This document shows positions 36,746 through 49,253 of a DNA stretch of 64,000 nucleotides, in pieces. This DNA is from Prostheceraeus crozeri (lineage: Eukaryota; Platyhelminthes; Polycladida; Euryleptidae). The position numbers and the translations under genes are program-made. Positions within the stretch are counted from its first letter, which is position 1; every line of letters begins with the position of its first letter. The notes under the pieces were generated by a model. That model was not told the DNA's origin. It saw nothing but the letters and a program-made list of their open reading frames with translations, and searched no databases. The stretch lies in the NCBI GenBank assembly GCA_907163375.1, contig CAJQUW010000515.1, positions 248,001 to 312,000 on the forward strand, in the 5' to 3' direction.

Positions 36746-36879
36746 AATGTATCAATTACCAGGTCACGTGTCTTGAAATTAGCAGACAGGGTATATGCTT
36801 GCATAAGATGACTTTGGAAAACTACTGGCTACTGTATGTACAGTGTGCATGTATTAGAATCATTGGCTTCGTAAGCAAC

Positions 36880-38793
36880 CAGGGGCGGTCGCACAGAAAC
36901 AGAGTTAGATAGTGAGTTGTCAGTGTCTAGCAAATCTCTAGAGATTTACTATATAGTCCGGCAGCCAGAACGAGTTTCTGCAGGGAACGAGGCCGAAAGT
37001 GAGACTTTCACAGAATGATGTTCACCCTATGCCTACTACCAATCGGCACGTCTGCCGAGTTCTAGTGAGTTCCTCTTCTTGTCAGACGAGATCAAAGAAA
37101 AACACATGTAAATCCAATGGGACGCAGATTGCAGTTTTTGGCTAAAATGAAATTTTCCATGCTTTCTCTGATTAAACGGAAAGTATTAAGCCCAGAGTCA
37201 TACTTTTTGACATGGAATGTCTTCAGGCCATTTTCTTTCATCATCATGCACCCCTGTCTATAAAGCTAAACACATTTCGATTTGGCGAGCTTCTTAATGA
37301 CAGCAAACACAAACATTTTGAGCAACTTTATCCACATTTAACCACATTCTCGCATACATTCCCGATTAGATGCATGATAATAGCACATGCATATCATAGG
37401 AAATGATCTGCAGACATTCCATGCCAACAATTATTACTCTAGGCTTAGTACTTTTCGTTTAATTAGAGAAAATATGGAAAATTTCATTTTAGCCAAAAAC
37501 TGCAATCTGCGTCCCATTGGATTTACATGTGTTTTTCTTTGATCTTGTCTGACAAGAAGAGGAACTCACTAGAACTCGGCAGACGTGCCGATTGGTAGTA
37601 GGCATAGGGTGAACATCATTCTGTGAAAGTCTCATTTTCGGCCTCGTTCCCTGCAGAAACTCGTTCTGGCTGCCGGACTAATAGTCCCTTAACCGTGTGT
37701 TGCGCACGGAAGAGTTGTTAGAGTTTTGTTTCAATTTTTGCAGGAATTCCGTTCTTAGCATCAGTTGTCACGTGATGAATTGAAACTCTAAAAGCGCATC
37801 ACTGATGTTGACAAAGTGTGTCACAATGACCATAGAAATTTGACTTTTCGCTTTGTTTACAATGACGATCGTGGCCAACGATCATAGTCAAAGTATGACA
37901 CCGATGGTGATGACAATTCGTTTCTGTGCTGACCGTTTACGTAATTAATCAGTGTGCTATCTTAGAGAAGCTCTCTAATAAACAAGTCAAAAAAAGTTCG
38001 GCATTAAAGCATAGATTTATAAATACAGCAGTGTATTAGCTTGGACAGCGATCGATCGAGTTCCCTTATTCACGCATGCCCGCTATGTCAACAACCACGT
38101 AGCAGAGACACAATGAGTGCTATTGTCACTGCCATGCAGCGCACAATAAGTGAGAACTATAGTCATTTTTCTTTTACCATGCAGTTGGTCACGAAAATTT
38201 TGCGTAGGCAAGCGCACGCCCTTTAGGCAAGTCATCAATCTCCTGCTTTTGGATCAATACATGAAAGCAGCACAATTTCTAATCTCAGATCAGTCGGATG
38301 AAGCAAGCGTCATCTGTAATGAATTCACTATTCAGTGCAAGGCACTCAACAATAGTAACCTCTTGATGCATACAGAAACCAATCACAGATAGGCTGTCAT
38401 AAAGTTAGCGATCACTAACCAAGATCGTAATCAAGACTGACTTAACCATAGAAATTGACAGCAATAAAACCTCTAGAATGGAAATTAAGCTTCATGCAAT
38501 GCACAATAACGGCAGATAAATCGCACACATTTTCACTTAGATTCACCTGCCAACGTCTGTATCATTGGGTTAGAATCAGTCACATGAGTAAATCGAAGCT
38601 TTTAATTGGTTCTTCATGCCCCAACTTAGTTCCCTCGGATGTGCCGCGACCTTGAGTCAATTTCCATTCTAGCGAACTTCAGATAAACAGTTTACTTCTA
38701 TGGACTTAACCGTCCTTTAGCGCGCACCCCCAGTGAGTTAATGATACTGTTAGAGACTTGTTAGCCTAACAGTGTCTCTGTGCGGTCGCCCCA
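36880..38793. mobile_element. Possible hAT-like element G with CAGGGGCGG ends
   Basis: CAGGGGCGGTCGCACAGAAA at 36880 and the inverted CTCTGTGCGGTCGCCCC ending near 38792 face each other about 1.9 kb apart. A related single end, TTTCTGTGCGGTCACCCC, lies at about 19599-19616. No flanking duplication is evident. The interior holds element D copy 2 and no transposase. The pairing of these two ends is an inference. Confidence 0.45.
36956..37678. mobile_element. Inverted-repeat element D, copy 2, with nearly identical arms of about 265 bp
   Basis: The ends are GTCCGGCAGCCAGAACGAG and its inverse, each bordered by TA (36954-36955 and 37679-37680) as for Tc1/mariner-type insertion. The arms (to about 37222 and from about 37412) differ at only a few positions over 265 bp, around a core of about 190 bp. 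No protein is encoded. Compared with copy 1 at 16.5 kb it is young or its arms have been homogenised. Confidence 0.85.
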
Positions 38794-38802
38794 GGCTATT
38801 GA

Positions 38803-39445
38803 TGGCCCGGTGGCTTTGTGGCTGGAGGACAAGTATTCATGTCCCCTTGCTCCAACGCCACTGGTTCGAGACAACTGCATGACTGATGAGGCCCAGCCAT
38901 AGAGATGGATTCGTCTGCCGCTGTTATTCTAGAGGTGACACGCTTCTATCTCAACCATTGTATGCGATGGTAGATAGATGTGGAAAGAGCCGTCTCCCTT
39001 TGGCTTATGTGATTGGCCAAGTGCGCACAAAGCGTAAAGAAAGTTGTATTTGGGAACACACGACCTAGAGTTGTCACATAGAAGACTGAACATCTGCCAA
39101 GTGAAAGATACCTGTCTTTGACTCAATGTTCCTCCGTGATAAATTCATCAAATGGAATCATTATTCACATCGTTCCACTCCTCACGATCTTAATTTACTG
39201 ACTGTGTGCGCTCAATGCGGTGTCAATGACTTAGTTCGTCAGAATTCAGGCTTGAATTGGCATAACGTTCAAAAGAAAATTGATCTTTCTGCCCCTCGGG
39301 ACAAGTTCTTGGCGTGACCATCAGTATTTAAAAATCTCATCTCTAGACCAAACAACGCAGACAAAGCAATTTATCTCTGTGGGTCCAGCAGACCGAAGCA
39401 TGCTTCATGGCGGTTACACTTACATCTGTTGAGATATGATAGAGT
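38803..39445 (+). mobile_element. tRNA-derived SINE, type 1, split by a hAT-type element
   Basis: The head at 38803-38897 reads GGCCCGGTGGCTTTGTGG (A-box-like), then CACTGGTTCGAGACAAC (B box) and GACTGATGAGGCC. The tail resumes at 39390 with GACCGAAGCATGCTTCATGG, then ACATCTGTTGAGATATGAT. Joined, these match the body of the copy at 36606-36745. The break is exactly the element at 38898-39381 with its target duplication. Confidence 0.75.
38898..39381 (+). mobile_element. hAT-type non-autonomous element A, copy 2
   Basis: It begins CATAGAGATGGATTCGTCTG and ends AATTTATCTCTGTG. It is flanked by GGCCCAGC (38890-38897) and GGTCCAGC (39382-39389), an 8-bp duplication with one difference. It is 484 bp with no coding capacity and is homologous to the split copy at 9021-10259. 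Confidence 0.85.
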
Positions 39446-41263
39446 CATTGGACAACAAAGAATGCTGAGTTCATTTAGGCAATTAATTCCGGAAATTTGA
39501 TCATAGATGTATAGTGTATTACAGACCAAATATAGTAAAACTCGACCAGGCTTGCGTATACATAGTTTATTCAAGTTACTGTTTTAAGAATTTTGAGCTT
39601 CAAATTATGGTCTTTCGAATTGATTTTGAAAAAAGTAGTGAAAAATGTAGGCTACATGTCGGTGGTGATTATATCGTATAAATCGCCCAAAGTTGAATGA
39701 ATGAATGAAACTCACACTTATACATCGAATCACTGAAAACACAAACATAACCAACGTTCCCAGAGAAATCGAGTTATCAGTGTTTTACTGTATACAGCTT
39801 CGTAATTACCGGCAGATACTATCTCTGCTCAAATGCTTTCACGGCCTCGCCACAGAACTCTGTCTTTGAAGGTGCCTTCGAGGTTGATAATGTAATCTGG
39901 TGACTTTAAGTTGAATTGAAATATATTTCAGATGACTTCTGCTACACTTCATGGATATTACAAGTCCACGAATGGATTAAAGCTACAGCGTGTGTCCATT
40001 CTTTAAGGCTTTAAGCCCAGGAAATTTCAAAATAAGCAATATCCGGAAATTGAAAGTTTTTTCTACTTATATAAAGACTTCAACGCATTTTTCCTTTTTC
40101 TTCGATCACATCAATTCTGGAAAGCACTTAAATCTGAACGACAGGCCTCTCTTCGAGTCAGCCCAAAATAAAACAAAAGTGTGCTTTACATAAGGGAATT
40201 TCCTCTTACGTTAGCTGTTCCATATATATTCATTGCCACTAAAGCATGAGATTGTTTCAGGATTAACAAATTCCTGTCTACACATCTTGTTTGAAGTTGA
40301 AACTCGTTGCCTAAAAACGATGTTTAAATGAATGCATAATGAGCCAGAAATTCACTATTCGAATTCAAGTTTACATGCCATTCCTGGAGTAATCAAGCTT
40401 AGATTTGAGAGGGATGCATGTCGTGATATTTCTAAAGAAGATTTGAAAGTTGTTGTATAGGCGGATTTAAATCTCAGATGTCCTATGTCTGCATGTCTGT
40501 TGGCAAACTTATTTCTAGGCTTTGAAACATCAAACAGATAATCTCAATTTTTAATGTTAAACAATCTGGTGAGCAATTCAAAAACATTCCCCACATAAGA
40601 AAGCAAAGTCAAGGTCATCAATTTTATAAATTAGCAGCAAACGTGACAATCTCAATGATAGATGTTCCAATTCAAATATTATTTCTGTCTTTGACATAGC
40701 TATACATTCATTTTAAGTACGATTCATATCAGAGCGTGTTGAGGAAGTCCTTTTTAGAGTATCAAACACATTACAGAAGTTCATTCTACTGCTGTGTGCT
40801 GGAACGCAGACTTAATTGAACATTACAACAAAACGAAGATGTTTTAATTTGTGGACGGAAAGTTAACAAAATGTCTACTTCGCATTCCGAGAAAGACAAT
40901 ATATAAGGAGTAAGCCAGCGATTACCTTTATCACGAGTTCTGCATATCAAGGCATCCCGAATCCTTTCTGATCGATTTATACAATCAATTCATTCATTTA
41001 TAAAACTCAACTTAGATGGAAATATAGTATCATTACGTTGTGATTTCATCATAAAGGAAATTCCTTATCGGATCTGAGATGCTCAGTCAGCTCTTCCATT
41101 CGCCAGCATAAATGCGCGCACGAAGATCCCATCAGGAATGTCTCAGAATTACAAGCGAAAGGAACACAATTACTTTAAGCTACTCAATATATGTCGAATC
41201 ACAAAAATTGATCATGCTCTATCATTTATTTAGTAAATTTAGGAAGTTTATGAGGAAGTTTAA
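39446..41263. other. AT-rich intronic stretch left of the tandem array
   Basis: No gene, element end or repeat is recognised. The 34-bp array begins abruptly at 41264. Confidence 0.45.
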
Positions 41264-44200
41264 CCCTGTACAAGTATCCCGAAACAGGATTGGGAATCCA
41301 TGTGCAAGTATCACGAACCAGGATTGGGAATCCATGTGCAGGTATCACGAACCAGGATTGGGAATTCATGTGCAAGTATCCCGAAAGAGGATTGAGAATC
41401 CATGTGCAAGTATCCCGAAAGAGGATTGGGAATCCATGTGCAAGTATCACGAACCAGGATTGGGAATTCATGTGCAAGTATCACGAACCAGGATTGGGAA
41501 TCCATGTGCAAGTATCCCGATCTGGTATTGAGGATCCATGTGCAAGTATTCCGATCTGGTATTGAGGATCCATGTGCAAGGATCCCGATCTGGTATTGAG
41601 GATCCATGTGCAAGTATCACGAACCAAGATTGGGAATCCATGTGCAAGTATCCCGAAAGAGGATTGAGAATCCATGTGCAGGTATCACGAACCAGGATTG
41701 GGAATCCATGTGCAAGTATCACGAAAGAGGATTGAGGATCCATGTGAAAGTATTCCGAAAGAGGATTGAGGATCCATGTGCAAGTATTCCGATCTGGTAT
41801 TGAGGATCCATGTGCAAGGATCCCGATCTGGTATTGAGGATCCATGTGCAAGGATCCCGATCTGGTATTGAGGATCCATGTGCAAAGAATCCCTGTGTGG
41901 TATTGAAGATCCATGTGCAAGTATTCCGATCTGGTATTGAGGATCCATGTGCAAGTATTCCGATCTGGTATTGAGGATCCATGTGCAAGTATCACGAACC
42001 AAGATTGGGAATCCATGTACAAGTATCACGAACCAGGATTGGGAATCCATGTGCAAGCATCCCGAAAGAGGATTGAATATCCATGTGCAGGTATCACGAA
42101 CCAGGATTGGGAATCCATGTGCAAGTATCACGAACCAAGATTGGGAATCCATGTGCAAGTATCCCGAAAGAGGATTGAGGATCCATGTGCAAGCATACCG
42201 AAACAGGATTGAAGATCCATGTGCAAGTATTCCGATCTGGTATTGAGGATCCATGTGCAAGTATCCCGAACCAGGATTGAGGATCCATGTGCAAGCATCC
42301 CGAAAGAGGATTGAAGATCCATGTGCAAGGATCCCGATCTGGTATTGAGGATCCATGTGCAAGGATCCCGATCTGGTATTGAGGATCCATGTGCAAGTAT
42401 CCCGAACCAGGATTATGGATCCATGTGCAAGTATTCCGATCTGGTATTGAGGATCCATGTGCAAGTATTCCGATCTGGTATTGAGGATTCATGTGCAAGT
42501 ATCCCGAAAGAGGATTGAAGATCCATGTGCAAGTATTCCGATCTGGTATTGAGGATCCATGTGCAAGGATCCCGAAAGAGGATTGAGGATCCATTTGCAA
42601 GTATCACGAAAGAGGATTGAAGATCCATGTACAAGTATTCCGATCTGGTATTGAGGATCCATGTGAAAGTATTCCGATCTGGTATTGAGGATCCATGTGC
42701 AAGTATCCCGAAACAGGATTGAAGATCCATGTGCAAGTATTCCGATCTGGTATTGAGGATCCATGTGCAAGGATCCCGAAAGAGGATTGAAGATCCATGT
42801 GCAAGTATCACGAACCAGGATTGAGGATCCATGTGCAAGTATCCCGAAAGAGGATTGAGGATCCATGTGCAGGTATCACGAACCAAGATTGGGAATCCAT
42901 GTGCAAGTATCCCGATCTGGTATTGAGGATCCATGTAAAAGTATTCCGATCTCGTATTGAGGATCCATGTGCAAGGATCCCGATCTGGTAATCAGGATCC
43001 ATGTGCAAGAATCCCTGTCTGGTATTGAAGATCCATGTGCAAGTATTCCGATCTGGTATTGAGGATTCATGTGCAAGTATCCCGAAAGAGGATTGAAGAT
43101 CCATGTGCAAGTATTCCGATCTGGTATTGAGGATCGATGTGCAAGTATCCCGAACCAGGATTGAGGATCCATGTGCAAGTATCCCGAAAGAGGATTGAAG
43201 ATCCATGTGCAAGTATTCCGATCTGGTATTGAGGATCCATGTGCAAGGATCCCGATCTGGTATTGAGGATCCATGTGCAAGTATCCCGATCTGGTATTGA
43301 GGATCCATGTGCAAGAATCCCTGTCTGGTATTGAGGATCCATGTGCAAGTATTCCGATCTGGTATTGAGGATCCATGTGCAAGTATTCCGATCTGGTATT
43401 GAGGATTCATGTGCAAGTATCCCGAAAGAGGATTGAAGATCCATGTGCAAGTATTCCGATCTGGTATTGAGGATCCATGCGCAAGTATCACGAAAGAAGA
43501 TTGAAGATCCAAGTGCAAGTATTCCGATCTGGTATTGAGGATTCATGTGCAAGTATCCCGAAAGAGGATTGAAGATCCATGTGCAAGTATTCCGATCTGG
43601 TATTGAGGATCCATGTGCAAGGATCCCGATCTGGTATTGAGGATCCATGTGCAAGGATCCCGATCTGGTAATGAGGATCCATGTGCAAGAATCCCTGTCT
43701 GGTATTGAAGATCCATATGCAAGTATTCCGATCTGGTATTGAGGATCCATGTGCAAGTATCCCGAAAGAGGATTGAAGATCCATGTGCAAGTATTCCGCT
43801 CTGGTATTGAGGATCCATGTGCAAGGATCCCGATCTGGTAATGAGGATCCATGTGCAAGAATCCCTGTCTGGTATTGAAGATCCATGTGCAAGTATTCCG
43901 ATCTGGTATTGAGGATCCATGTGCAAGTATCCCGAACCAGGATTGAGGATCCATGTGCAAGCATCCCGAAAGAGGATTGAAGATCCATGTGCAAGGATCC
44001 CGATCTGGTATTGAGGATCCATGTGCAAGGATCCCGATCTGGTAATGAGGATCCATGTGCAAGAATCCCTGTCTGGTATTGAAGATCCATGTGCAAGTAT
44101 TCCGATCTGGTATTGAGGATCCATGTGCAAGTATTCCGAAAGAGGATTGAAGATCCATGTGCAAGTATTCCGATCTGGTATTGAGGATCCATGTGCAAGG

Positions 44201-47200
44201 ATCCCGAAAGAGGATTGAGGATCCATTTGCAAGTATCACGAAAGAGGATTGAAGATCCATGTGCAAGGATCCCCATCTGGTATTGAGGATCCATGTGCAA
44301 GTATTCCGATCTGGTATTGAGGATCCATGTGCAAGGATCCCGAAAGAGGATTGAGGATCCATGTGCAAGTATCACGAAAGAGGATTGAGGATCCATGTGA
44401 GGGTATCACGAACCAGGATTGGGAATCCATGTGCAAGTATCCCTGTCTGGTATTGAAGATCCATGTGCAAGGATCCCGATCTGGTATTGAGGATCCATGT
44501 GCAAGAATCCCTGTCTGGTATTGAAGATCCATGTGCAAGTATTCCGATCTGGTATTGAGGATCCATGTGCAAGTATCACGAAAGAGGATTGAAGATCCAT
44601 GTGCAAGTATTCCGATCTGATATTGAGGATCCATGTGCAAGGATCCCGATCTGGTAATGAGGATCCATGTGCAAGAATCCCTGTCTGGTATTGAAGATCC
44701 ATGTGCAAGTATTCCGATCTGGTATTGAGGATCCATGTGCAAGTATCCCGAACCAGGATTGAGGATCCATGTGCAAGCATCCCGAAAGAGGATTGAAGAT
44801 CCATGTGCAAGGATCCCGATCTGGTATTGAGGATCCATGTGAAAGTATCCCGATCTGGTATTGAGGATCCATCTGCAAGAATCCCTGTCTGGTATTGAGG
44901 ATCCATGTGCAAGTATTCCGATCTGGTATTGAGGATCGTTGTGCAAGTATTCCGATCTGGTATTGAGGATTCATGTGCAAGTATCCCGAAAGAGGATTGA
45001 AGATCCATGTGCAAGTATTCCGATCTGGTATTGAGGATCCATGCGCAAGGATCCCCAAAGAGGATTGAGGATCCATTTGCAAGTATCACGAAAGAGGATT
45101 GAAGATCCATGTACAAGTATTCCGATCTGGTATTGAGGATACATGTGAAAGTATTCCTGTCTGGTATTGAGGATCCATGTGCAAGTATCCCGAAAGAGGA
45201 TTGAAGATCCATGTGCAAGTATTCCGATCTGGTATTGAGGATCCATGTGCAAGGATCCCGAAAGAGGATTGAGGATCCATGTGCAAGTATCAAGAACCAG
45301 GATTGGGAATCCATGTGCAAGTATCACGAAAGAGGATTGAGGATCCATGTGCAGGTATCACGAACCAGGATTGGGAATCCATGTGCCAGTATCCCGAAAG
45401 AGGATTGAGGATCCATGTTTAAGTATTCCGAGATGGTATTGAGGATCCATGTGCAAAGATCCCGATCTGGTATTGAGGATCCATGTGCAAGGATCCCGAT
45501 CTGGTATTGAGGATCCATGCGCAAGAATCCCTGTCTGGTATTGAGGATCCATGTGCAAGGATCCCGATCTGCTAATGAGGATCCATGTGCAAGAATACCT
45601 GTCTGGTATTGAAGATCCATGTGCAAGTATTCCGATCTGGTATTGAGGATCCATGTGCAAGTATCCCGAAAGAGGATTGAAGATCCATGTGCAAGTATTC
45701 CGATCTGGTATTGAGGATCCATGTGCAAGGATCCCGATCTGGTAATGAGGATCCATGTGCAAGGATCCCGATCTGGTATTGAGGATCCATGTGCAAGGAT
45801 CCCGATCTGGTATTGAGGATCCATGTGCAAGTATCCCGAACCAGGATTGAGGATCCATGTGCAAGTATTCCGATCTGGCATTGAGGATCCATGTGCAAGT
45901 ATTCCGATCTGGTATTGAGGATTCATGTGCAAGTATCCCGAAAGAGGATTGAAGATCCATGTGCAAGTATTCCGATCTGGTATTGAGGATCCATGTGCAA
46001 GGATCCCGAAAGAGGATTGAGGATCCATTTGCAAGTATCACGAAAGAGGATTGAAGATCCATGTACAAGTATTCCGATCTGGTATTGAGGATCCATGTGA
46101 AAGTATTCCGATCTGGTATTGAGGATCCATGTGCAAGTATCCCGAAAGAGGATTGAAGATCCATGTGCAAGTATCAAGAACCAGGATTGAGGATCCATGT
46201 GCAAGTATCACGAAAGAGGATTGAGGATCCATGTGCAGGTATCACGAACCAGGATTGGGAATCCATGTGCAAGTATCCCGAAAGAGGATTGAGGATCCAT
46301 GTGAAAGTATTCCGATCTGGTATTGAGGATCCATGTGCAAGGATCCCGATCTGGTATTGAGGATCCATGTGCAAGAATCCCTGTCTGGTATTGAAATTCC
46401 ATGTGCAAGTATCCCGATCTGGTATTGAGGATCCATGTGCAAGTATCGCGAAAGAGGATTGAAGATCCATGTGCAAGTATTCCGATCTGATATTGAGGAT
46501 CCATGTGCAAGGATCCCGATCTGGTAATGAGGATCCATGTGCAAGAATCCCTGTCTGGTATTGAAGATCCATGTGCAAGTATTCCGATCTGGTATTGAGG
46601 ATCCATGTGCAAGTATCCCGAAAGAGGATTGAAGATCCATGTGCAAGTATTCCGATCTGGTATTGAGGATCCATGTGCAAGTATCCCGAACCAGGATTGA
46701 GGATCCATGTGCAAGCATCCCGAAAGAGGATTGAAGATCCATGTGCAAGGATCCTGATCTGGTATTGAGGATCAATGTGCAAGTATTCCGATCTGGTATT
46801 GAGGATCCATCTGCAAGAATCCCTGTCTGGTATTGAGGATCCATGTGCAAGTATTCCGATCTGGTATTGAGGATCCATGCGCAAGGATCCCGAAAGAGGA
46901 TTGAGGATCCATTTGCAAGTATCACGAAAGGGGATTGAAGATCCATGTACAAGTATTCCGATCTGGTATTGAGGATACATGTGAAAGTATTCCTGTCTGG
47001 TATTGAGGATCCATGTGCAAGTATCCCGAAAGAGGATTGAAGATCCATGTGCAAGTATTCCGATCTGGTATTGAGGATCCATGTGCAAGGATCCCGAAAG
47101 AGGATTGAGGATCCATGTGCAGGTATCACGAACCAGGATTGGGAATCCATGTGCAAGTATCCCGAAAGAGGATTGAGGATCCATGTGCAAGTATTCCGAA

Positions 47201-49253
47201 AGAGGATTGAGGATCCATGTGCAAGTATTCCGATCTGGTATTGAGGATCCATGTGCAAGGATCCCGATCTGGTATTGAGGATCCATGTGCAAGGATCCCG
47301 ATCTGGTATTGAGGATCCATGTGCAAGAATCCCTGTCTGGTATTGAGGATCCATGTGCAAGGATCCCGATCTGCTAATGAGGATCCATGTGCAAGAATCC
47401 CTGTCTGGTATTGAAGATCCATGTGCAAGTATTCCGATCTGGTATTGAGGATCCATGTGCAAGGATCCCGATCTGGTAATGAGGATCCATGTGCAAGTAT
47501 CCCTGTCTGGTATTGAAGATCCATGTGCAAGTATTCCGATCTGGTATTGAGGATCCATGTGCAAGTATCCCGAAAGAGGATTGAAGATCCATGTGCAAGT
47601 ATTCCGATCTGGTATTGAGGATCCATGTGCAAGTATCCCGATCTGGTATTGAGGATCCATGTGCAAGCATCCCGAAAGAGGATTGAAGATCCATGTGCAA
47701 GGATCCCGATCTGGTATTGAGGATCCATGTGAAAGGATCCCAATCTGGTATTGAGGATCCATGTGCAAGAATCCCTGTCTGGTATTGAGGATCCATGTGC
47801 AAGTATTCCGATCTGGTATTGAGGATCCATGTGCAAGTATTCCGATCTGGTATTGAGGATTCATGTGCAAGTATCCCGAAAGAGGATTGAAGATCCATGT
47901 GCAAGGATCCCGAAACAGGATTGAGGATCCATTTGCAAGTATCACGAAAGAGGATTGAAGATCCATGTACAAGTATTCCGATCTGGTATTGAGGATCCAT
48001 GTTCAAGTATTCCGATCTGGTATTGAGGATCCATGTGCAAGTATCCCGAAAGAGGATTGAAGATCCATGTGCAAGTATTCCGATCTGGTATTGAGGATCC
48101 ATGTGCAAGGATCCCGAAAGAGGATTGAGGATCCATGTGCAAGTTTCAAGAACCAGGATTGGGAATCCATGTGCAAGTATCACGAAAGAGGATTGAGGAT
48201 CCATGTGCAGGTATCACGAACAAGGATTGGGAATCCATGTGCAAGTATCCCGAAAGAGGATTGAGGATCCATGTGAAAGTATTCCGATCTGGTATTGAGG
48301 ATCCATGTGCAAGGATCCCGATCTGGTATTGAGGATCCATGTGCAAGAATCCCTGTCTGGTATTGAAGATCCATGTGCAAGTATTCCGATCTGGTATTGA
48401 GGATCCATGTGCAAGTATCCCGAAAGAGGATTGAAGATCCATGTGCAAGTATTCCGATCTGGTATTGAGGATCCATGTGCAAGTATTCCGATCTGGTATT
48501 GAGGATCCATGTGCAAGGATCCCGATCTGGTATTGAGGATCCATGTGCAAGTATCCCGAACAAGGATTGAGGATCCATGTGCAAGGATCCCGAAAGAGGA
48601 TTGAGGATCCATGTGCAAGTATCACGAAAGAGGATTGAAGATCCATGTACAAGTATTCCGATCTGGTATTGAGGATCCATGTGAAAGTATTCCGATCTGG
48701 TATTGAGGATCCATGTGAAAGTATTCCGATCTGGTATTGAGGATCCATGTGCAAGTATCCCGAACCAGGATTGAGGATCCATGTGCAAGGATCCCGAAAC
48801 AGGTTTGAAGATCCATGTGCAAGGATCCCGATCTGGTATTGAGGATCCATGTGCAAGTATTCCGATCTGATATTGAGGATCCATGTGCAAGGATCCCGAT
48901 CTGGTATTGAGGATCCATGTGAAGTATCCCGAACAAGGATTGAGGATCCATGTGCAAGTATCCCGATCTGGTATTGAGGATTCATGTGCAAGTATTCCGA
49001 TCTGGTATTGAGGATCCATGTGCAAGTATCCCGAAAGAGGATTGAGGATCCATGTGCAAGTATCACGAAAGAGGATTGAGGATCCATGTGCAAGTATCCC
49101 GAACCAGGATTGAGGATCCATGTGCAAGGATCCCGATCTGGTATTGAGGATCCATGTGCAAGTATCCCGAACCAGGATTGAGGATCCATCTGCAAGCATC
49201 CCGAACCAGGATTGAGGATCCATGTGCAAGTATCCCGATCTCGGATTGTGAAA
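41264..49253 (-). repeat. 34-bp tandem array, 235 units, with block-wise higher-order structure
   Basis: The unit is CCATGTGCAAGTATCCCGAT followed by CTGGTATTGAGGAT (34 bp, with an internal BamHI site GGATCC). The span is exactly 235 units. I noticed only one 35-bp unit (near 41880) and one 33-bp unit (near 48920). Variation sits in three slots: after GCAAG (TATCCC, TATCAC, TATTCC, GATCCC, AATCCC, CATCCC); then GATCTGGTATT, GAAAGAGGATT, GAACCAGGATT or TGTCTGGTATT; then GGAT, AGAT or GAAT before CC. Because 34 is not a multiple of three, any frame reads a 34-residue unit (HMDPQYQIGILAHGSSIPDR and so on). The minus strand has no stop in the common units, giving frames up to 576 codons (46242-47972). 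I do not call these genes. The array lies in the 24-kb intron of the host gene. Confidence 0.97.

Noticed and set aside
40934-40949. Microexon with AG and GT borders in the 24-kb intron
   Set aside because: The reading AAC TCG TGA is stopped in the required phase, and skipping it already gives a continuous frame.
41264-49253. Many long open frames on both strands as protein genes
   Set aside because: They are translations of the 34-bp repeat. Overlapping frames on the same strand are equally open, no start context or splice sites support them, and openness is expected in about a fifth of random 34-bp repeats.
41264-49253. CRISPR array
   Set aside because: There are no unique spacers. The variable positions are a small set of recurring substitutions, the units abut directly, and the context is eukaryotic.
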